A stretch of 9,255 nucleotides of DNA from positions 1 through 9,255 of the forward strand of contig CAJTUQ010000009.1 in NCBI GenBank assembly GCA_910579335.1, in the 5' to 3' direction. The translations under genes were made by a program, and so were the position numbers. This stretch comes from an uncultured Dorea sp. (GTDB lineage Bacteria > Bacillota > Clostridia > Lachnospirales > Lachnospiraceae). This document shows positions 5,923 through 9,255 of this stretch, in pieces (the stretch's first letter is position 1; every line of letters starts with the position of its first letter). The notes under the pieces were generated by a model. It made no database searches and was not told the DNA's origin. It was given only the letters and a program-made list of their open reading frames with translations.

Positions 5923-7683
5923 CTACTTATAATGGGTAATAACGATCTGCGGGCTCTTTCTCCCCTGATATTCATTGATTCCCGGATAATAGGTTACAGA
6001 AAGCTCCATATTTCCCGGACGGCCGCTAAGAAGCCGCTGCCATGCACCCACCCCGTACTTCTCCTCCAGATAACCGGCAAACACTTCGATATCCCCGAAA
6101 AACATAGCGTCTACGGTCGTACGTGCGCAGTCTCTGACTCTAAGTTTCAGCACATTATGATTCTTGCCAAGAATCCTCCCTTCTAAAAGCGAAACATTTC
6201 TCGCCGCAAAAACCGGCTTCGCATTCCCTTTTCCAAACGGCTCCAAAAGCTGAAGCTCTATGACAAGCTCCTCCGTCACGCAGGAAAACGGCAGTTCCAT
6301 GTCTATGGCCACTCTCTCCGCCATGTCCTCTTCTGTAAGCGTGCAGTTATCATTCAGCATCCTGCGAAGCGGTTCTATATTCTCCTTCTTAAGCGACAGA
6401 CCGGCCGCAAGCTTATGGCCTCCGTATTTGTCAAGCAGCTCCTTGCAGCAGGAGAGCCCCTCATACATATGGTATGCCTCAACAGATCGCCCGGAGCCCT
6501 TCACCCCGCACTCTGCATCCGTCAATACAAATGCCGGCCGCATATACCGCTCCCGGAGCCTTCCTGCCACAATCCCCGCCAGGCTTTCATGGCATTCCGG
6601 CAAATAGACAAGCAACACCCTGTCCTTTTCCCCGGCCTGCCCTTCCACGAGCCGTACCGCCTGCTCCACTGCCCTCGCCGTCATCTCCTTCCTGCTGTCA
6701 TTGAGAGCCTTCAAATCCCCGGCCAGAATATCCGCCTCCCGCTTTGTCTCTGCCTGCAGAAGGGCAAGGGTGCGCTTTGCCGTGTCAAGCCGCCCGCCCG
6801 CATTTAAGCACGGCCCAAGCACAAATCCGATGTGGTAAGCTTTGATATTCCCCTTTTCGATTCCCGTACATTCGATAAGCGCTTTCAGCCCCGGATTGTG
6901 CGTATTCCCAAGTCTTGAAAGCCCCTCTTTTACAATGACGCGGTTCTCTCCTGTCAAATCCATCACGTCCCCCACCGTAGCAATGGCAGCATTTTCAATC
7001 AGATAAGATATATCCGCCGCACTGCGCCCGAACGCCTCATAAAGCTTCTCTATCAGCTTGTACGCTACAGCGGCGCCGCACAAGTCTTTAAAAGGATACA
7101 TACAGTCCGCCTGCTTTGGGTCTACGACTGCGTCCGCTGGCGGAAGTATGTAACGTTTTCCGTCCTTTGTCTCCTCAAAAGGCACCTCATGGTGATCCGT
7201 CACGATTACGGTCATCCCTAGACTTTTTCCATAGGCGATTTCGTCTTTTGCAGCGATTCCGTTGTCACAGGTAATGATGGTATCGGCCCCGTCCCTGAAA
7301 GCACGCTCAACCAGCGCGGCATTCAGCCCGTACCCATCCTTTATACGGTCAGGGATATCACTGTCGGCGTCTGCCCCAAGCGCTTTTAATCCTTCCAGAA
7401 GAATATAAACGGCATTCACCCCGTCAATATCATAATCACCGATTACACGAATCTTTTTATGCTCCTTGATTTTCTGCCTCAAAATGGCGACAGCCTTCTC
7501 CATATCCTTCATCAGCTTTCCGTCCGAAAGCCCCGACAGTTTTCCGTTCAGATAGCTTTCTATCGCTTCGTCCCCCGCAACGTCCCTGTTTCGTATCAGG
7601 CACGCAAGCCGGGGACTGATATTGAATTTGCGGGCGATTCTTTCAAACTCCGCGCCCTTTCTCAACAAAACCCACCGCTCCAT
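5923..7683 (-). CDS. recJ: Single-stranded-DNA-specific 5'-3' exonuclease RecJ
   Basis: DHH-family, metal-dependent nuclease that degrades single-stranded DNA from the 5' end in recombination and repair. It has 586 residues, in the range of short Firmicute RecJ proteins. DHH-domain motifs are GDYDIDGVNA (82-91), ITCDNGIAA (137-145), VTDHH (161-165), TVGDVMDL (236-243) and GPCLNAGGRLD (290-300). The DHHA1 part has CHESLAGIVAGRL (364-376), GSGRS (396-400) and GGHKLAAG (421-428). The OB-like C-terminal domain starts near LEPFGKGNAKPVF (480-492). CHESLAG departs from the textbook WHxGVxG, but the rest is canonical. The frame stays open to 7788, but ATG 7683 is chosen because AAGGAGG lies 5 nt before it; the longer form would run into the secDF terminator stem. 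No clear promoter or terminator of its own is visible. Confidence 0.96.
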   Translation of the reverse strand: MERWVLLRKGAEFERIARKFNISPRLACLIRNRDVAGDEAIESYLNGKLSGLSDGKLMKDMEKAVAILRQKIKEHKKIRVIGDYDIDGVNAVYILLEGLKALGADADSDIPDRIKDGYGLNAALVERAFRDGADTIITCDNGIAAKDEIAYGKSLGMTVIVTDHHEVPFEETKDGKRYILPPADAVVDPKQADCMYPFKDLCGAAVAYKLIEKLYEAFGRSAADISYLIENAAIATVGDVMDLTGENRVIVKEGLSRLGNTHNPGLKALIECTGIEKGNIKAYHIGFVLGPCLNAGGRLDTAKRTLALLQAETKREADILAGDLKALNDSRKEMTARAVEQAVRLVEGQAGEKDRVLLVYLPECHESLAGIVAGRLRERYMRPAFVLTDAECGVKGSGRSVEAYHMYEGLSCCKELLDKYGGHKLAAGLSLKKENIEPLRRMLNDNCTLTEEDMAERVAIDMELPFSCVTEELVIELQLLEPFGKGNAKPVFAARNVSLLEGRILGKNHNVLKLRVRDCARTTVDAMFFGDIEVFAGYLEEKYGVGAWQRLLSGRPGNMELSVTYYPGINEYQGRKSPQIVITHYK

Positions 7684-7688
7684 CCTTG

Positions 7689-7695
7689 CCTCCTT
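7689..7695 (-). promoter_or_regulatory. Ribosome binding site of recJ
   Basis: AAGGAGG on the minus strand, 5 nt before the ATG at 7683. It decides the start (MERWVLL) over the longer in-frame candidate at 7788. Confidence 0.85.
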
Positions 7696-7709
7696 CAAGA
7701 CCAGCCGCA

Positions 7710-7735
7710 TAAAACAAAAGTTTTCTTTCGTTTTA
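7710..7735 (-). other. A/U-rich hairpin in the recJ leader
   Basis: The minus-strand RNA forms an 11-bp stem, UAAAACGAAAG with CUUUUGUUUUA, and an AAAA loop. One pair is G-U; the same position would be an A-C mismatch in a plus-strand RNA, so the stem is complete only in the recJ direction. No T-run follows. It ends 14 nt before the recJ ribosome binding site. It could affect recJ mRNA stability or translation, or be chance in A/T-rich DNA. Confidence 0.35.
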
Positions 7736-7746
7736 CGCCCGCTATG

Positions 7747-7794
7747 AAAAACAGCCACCGTCATCCTGAATATGTTACCAGATGGCAATGGCTG
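7747..7794 (-). terminator. Intrinsic terminator after secDF
   Basis: On the minus strand, CAGCCATTGCCATCTG (7794-7779) pairs with CAGGATGACGGTGGCTG (7768-7752) around a 10-nt loop and is followed at once by TTTTT (7751-7747). The stem has six perfect outer pairs, two G-U pairs, one C-A mismatch and a bulged G. It starts 24 nt after the secDF stop. Read-through into recJ remains possible because the T-run is short and the stem imperfect. Confidence 0.7.
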
Positions 7795-7818
7795 CTGATT
7801 CTCAATTTTTATGCATTC

Positions 7819-9255
7819 TTATTTGCCCGCGATTTTCGTCTTCATTACATACCATAATGCACCGGTAATGCATACGGAAGAATATCCGCCGCATACGATA
7901 CCTACCATAAGAGGCAGTGCAAATTCTTTAATCGAGCTTACGCCCATGACAAACAGTACGGCCACCATGACAAAGGTTGTCAGGGAAGTGTAAATACTTC
8001 TCGTCAAGGTCTGCGTAATGCTCTTATTTACAAGCTCTTTCAAATCCGTCGTCCGCGTCTTATAGTGCAGTTCCTCGCGGATTCTGTCGAAGATGACGAT
8101 CGTCGCATTAATAGAATATCCCACGATCGTAAGCATGCAGGCAATAAACGTATTTCCTACCGATACTCTTGCAGCCGCATAAAACGCCAGTACCACAAGC
8201 ACGTCATGGAGAAGCGCCGCAACCGCACTTGTCGCAAACCGGATGTCCTTGAACCTAAACCAGATGTAAAGGAGCATGCACAATGTCGCAACTATCACTG
8301 CAATAATCGCATCCTGGCGCATCTCTCCACTGACGGTAGAGCTGATATTTTCAGCCGTAATCTCTTCTTCCTTCACACCAAACCCGTCCGCCAGAGCTTT
8401 ATTGAGCTCCTCGCGCTGGTCAAGCTCAAGCGTCCTTGTCTTAATAATCACCTGCTTGCTTCCGGCAACTTTCTGCGTCTGCACATTGTTGTCCCCGGTC
8501 ACCTTCTCAACAACCGGCACAATCTGCCCGTCAATCTCCTCAATCGTATAATCCTTGTCAAACGGAACCGTGGTGGAAGTACCGCCTTCAAATTCCAGGC
8601 TATACTCAAAGGCTCCCTCTCCTCTGGAACCGTTCACGCCCATAAATACAAATCCTGCGACAATCAATGCCAGCGATACCGCAAAGCAGAGATTCTTCTT
8701 GCTTAAGAAATCAATGGATGCGCGCTCCTTCGTCTTATGGTAGTATAATTTTTCGCTCCTGAATCCTACGGCATAAAACGCAAAGATAATCAGCCGCGTC
8801 ACTACAAGCGCCGTGAACATGGACACGATAATACCGATGGCTAACGTCTGAGCAAAGCCCTTCACTGTTCCGGAGCCCTTAAGCCACAGAACCGTCGCCG
8901 CAATCAAAGTCGTCACATTGCCGTCCACGATGGCGGACATCGCTTTCTGGAAACCGGTTTTCAAAGAATTTCTCACGCTTTTTCCGAGAGCTATCTCCTC
9001 TTTCACACGCGCAAAGATAATAACATTGGCGTCCACCGCCATACCGATACTCAGGATAATACCTGCGATACCGGGCAGCGTCAGCGTCACTTCAAACGCA
9101 TTCAAAATTACAAGTACGAGCTCCGTATAGATAATCAGCGCCAGGGACGACGCAAGCCCCGGCAGATAGTATGCCAGAATCATAAACAGGAACACCAGCA
9201 CAAGTCCGATGGCTCCCGCCTTGAGACTGGTACTTATGGCCTGTTCCCCAAGCTG
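7819..9255 (-). CDS. secDF: Protein translocase SecDF (fused SecD-SecF), 5' end cut off by window
   Basis: RND-type membrane protein that works with SecYEG and uses the ion gradient to help pull exported proteins out of the cell. The 478 visible residues lack TM1 and the large P1 domain of SecD; the frame runs off the window edge. Counting from the edge, the SecD part holds QLGEQAISTSLKAG (1-14), several membrane segments and GMAVDANVIIFARVKEE (71-87) with the proton-relay Asp75, then GSGTVKGFAQTL (127-138). SecF follows in the same chain with IDF (181-183), a TM near 188-207, an extracellular domain (about 210-310; LEFEGGT at 220-226), and TMs near 314-333, 338-360, 367-390, 421-438 and 443-470. 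VGYSINATIVIFDRIREE (378-395) is the SecF signature, but Ala384 replaces the usual Asp. Arg419 (TQTLTRS) is kept. A terminator follows, so this is probably the last gene of its transcript. Confidence 0.96.
   Translation of the reverse strand, partial: QLGEQAISTSLKAGAIGLVLVFLFMILAYYLPGLASSLALIIYTELVLVILNAFEVTLTLPGIAGIILSIGMAVDANVIIFARVKEEIALGKSVRNSLKTGFQKAMSAIVDGNVTTLIAATVLWLKGSGTVKGFAQTLAIGIIVSMFTALVVTRLIIFAFYAVGFRSEKLYYHKTKERASIDFLSKKNLCFAVSLALIVAGFVFMGVNGSRGEGAFEYSLEFEGGTSTTVPFDKDYTIEEIDGQIVPVVEKVTGDNNVQTQKVAGSKQVIIKTRTLELDQREELNKALADGFGVKEEEITAENISSTVSGEMRQDAIIAVIVATLCMLLYIWFRFKDIRFATSAVAALLHDVLVVLAFYAAARVSVGNTFIACMLTIVGYSINATIVIFDRIREELHYKTRTTDLKELVNKSITQTLTRSIYTSLTTFVMVAVLFVMGVSSIKEFALPLMVGIVCGGYSSVCITGALWYVMKTKIAGK

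Noticed and set aside
7684..7788. N-terminal extension of RecJ to 7788
   Set aside because: It would begin inside the secDF terminator stem, and the perfect AAGGAGG at 7695-7689 points to ATG 7683.
1..9255. A new defence, mobile or biosynthetic system
   Set aside because: All genes belong to known core families in a familiar clostridial order. I found no transposase, integrase, phage gene, CRISPR repeat, tRNA or unexplained coding stretch.

Overview
This window is a compact housekeeping region with every supported gene on the minus strand. In transcription order (right to left) it holds secDF (5' end cut off by the window), recJ, apt, relA/rel, a glyoxalase II-like metallo-beta-lactamase-fold hydrolase gene, hemZ and hisS (3' end cut off). 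The gene order, the fused SecDF, the HemZ-type radical SAM protein and the strong AAGGAGG-like ribosome binding sites point to a Clostridia-class Firmicute. The family is most likely Lachnospiraceae, judged from protein sequence style; I cannot name the genus from this sequence alone.

Layout. 9255-7819: secDF, the membrane partner that pulls exported proteins through SecYEG. It is followed by a stem-loop with a T-run (7794-7747) that reads as an intrinsic terminator. 7683-5923: recJ, a 5'-3' single-strand DNA exonuclease. 5891-5863: a good sigma-A promoter (TTGAAA, 17 bp, TATACT, with an extended -10 TG), which should drive apt and the genes behind it. 5820-5296: apt. 5239-2876: rel, the bifunctional (p)ppGpp synthetase/hydrolase. 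2875-2249: MBL-fold hydrolase, whose ATG directly follows the rel stop codon. 2165-738: hemZ. 747-1: hisS, whose start overlaps the end of hemZ.

From apt to hisS the genes are tightly packed, with no terminator or second convincing promoter between them, so they probably form one operon. It would join purine salvage (Apt), the stringent alarmone (Rel) and histidyl-tRNA charging (HisRS), with two poorly understood enzymes between them. No gene-free stretch reaches 300 bases; the longest gap is 135 bases, between secDF and recJ.

I see no mobile element, CRISPR array, phage gene, RNA gene or novel multi-gene system. The points most worth a second look are small: a 15-bp tandem duplication that adds five residues (STAGQ twice) just before the catalytic Glu of the Rel synthetase domain; an Asp-to-Ala change at a proton-relay position in the SecF half of SecDF; and a HisRS with eukaryote/archaea-like motif residues and no room for a T-box leader.
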